From NCBI GenBank assembly GCA_009841005.1, contig VXMR01000054.1, positions 1 to 34,192 on the forward strand: 34,192 nt of DNA, read 5' to 3'. The notes under the pieces are model-generated. The model was not told the origin of the DNA and did not search any database. It saw only the letters and a program-made list of their open reading frames with translations. Of the stretch, positions 34,039 through 34,192 are shown in pieces. Positions within the stretch are counted from its first letter, which is position 1. Each line of letters opens with the position of its first letter. Source of the DNA: Gemmatimonadales bacterium (GTDB taxonomy: Bacteria; Gemmatimonadota; Gemmatimonadetes; Palauibacterales; Palauibacteraceae). The position numbers were made by a program, and so were the translations under genes.

Positions 34039-34192
34039 ATGCCTTTCACGCCCGACGCCCCGAACGCCCCGAACGCTGACGGGTCGCACCCTGCCGCCTT
34101 GGCCGGCGACCCGGTCGGCGACGCGATCGCCGAACTGTGCGCCCACCTCGACGCGGCCCAGTACCGGCTGCTGACGCTGCTGCGCCGCTACG
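34039..34192 (+). CDS. Probable DUF222/HNH endonuclease, 5' end only
   Basis: Only 51 residues are inside the window and the frame is open at the edge. After a Pro/Asn/Ala-rich start (MPFTPDAPNAPNADG) comes GDAIAELCAHLDAAQYRLLTLLRRY. This resembles the first helix of DUF222-type HNH endonuclease proteins, which read much like IAELxAHLxAAxxRLLxLIxxFD. The nuclease domain would be beyond the window. The ATG has a weak GAG about 8 bases upstream. Family assignment is tentative. Confidence 0.5.
   Translation, partial: MPFTPDAPNAPNADGSHPAALAGDPVGDAIAELCAHLDAAQYRLLTLLRRY

Overview
The window is high-GC bacterial DNA, densely packed with genes. It mixes exported S9 prolyl-oligopeptidase-type peptidases, a sortilin-type (VPS10/BNR) protein, a DUF885-like protein, a TonB-dependent receptor and small lipoproteins with a few housekeeping genes (ligA, tRNA-Arg). 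This combination suggests a diderm heterotroph. A member of the Gemmatimonadota or a close relative fits best, but that is inference from gene content; no rRNA or marker gene fixes the taxon. No prophage, insertion sequence or CRISPR array is visible, and no gap between genes exceeds 300 bases.

Layout. (1) Bases 1-8408, minus strand: a likely co-transcribed run of exported S9 peptidase, ASP-box/VPS10 protein, small outer-membrane barrel and NAD-dependent DNA ligase, which is cut by the window edge. (2) 8643-9283, plus: a VapBC toxin-antitoxin pair whose toxin end overlaps an opposing uracil-DNA glycosylase gene. (3) 9261-12374, minus: type-5 uracil-DNA glycosylase, YqeG-like HAD phosphatase and a DUF885-like exported protein, divergent from a TonB-dependent receptor (12524-15001, plus). 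(4) 15018-15091, minus: tRNA-Arg(CCU); then an MtaD-like amidohydrolase (plus) facing a beta-lactamase-fold lipoprotein (minus). (5) 17806-19143: a long inverted repeat followed by a DUF4143-type ATPase whose key motifs are altered. (6) 19174-22053, minus: bifunctional class II aldolase/short-chain dehydrogenase and a second antitoxin/PIN-toxin pair. (7) 22054-27190, minus: a second S9 peptidase, a Tat-exported GHL10-like protein, a CBM9-like protein and two tandem paralogous 160-residue lipoproteins. (8) 27397-33824, plus: a PQQ dehydrogenase lipoprotein, then a GcvT-family folate protein and two paralogous PYROXD2/CrtI-like FAD oxidoreductases, the last three joined by 4-base GTGA overlaps. 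(9) 33889-34192: a regulatory-looking region with a palindrome, a 10-bp-phased repeat array and a hairpin, leading into the 5' end of a probable DUF222/HNH endonuclease gene.

The genes point to scavenging of peptides, glycans and small organic molecules in the periplasm or at the outer membrane. The most system-like unit is the GcvT plus twin FAD oxidoreductase operon next to the PQQ dehydrogenase, which could oxidise or demethylate a one-carbon or methylated substrate; its substrate cannot be read from the sequence. The most unusual non-coding signals are the inverted repeat at 17806-17852 and the phased heptamer array at 33913-33960.
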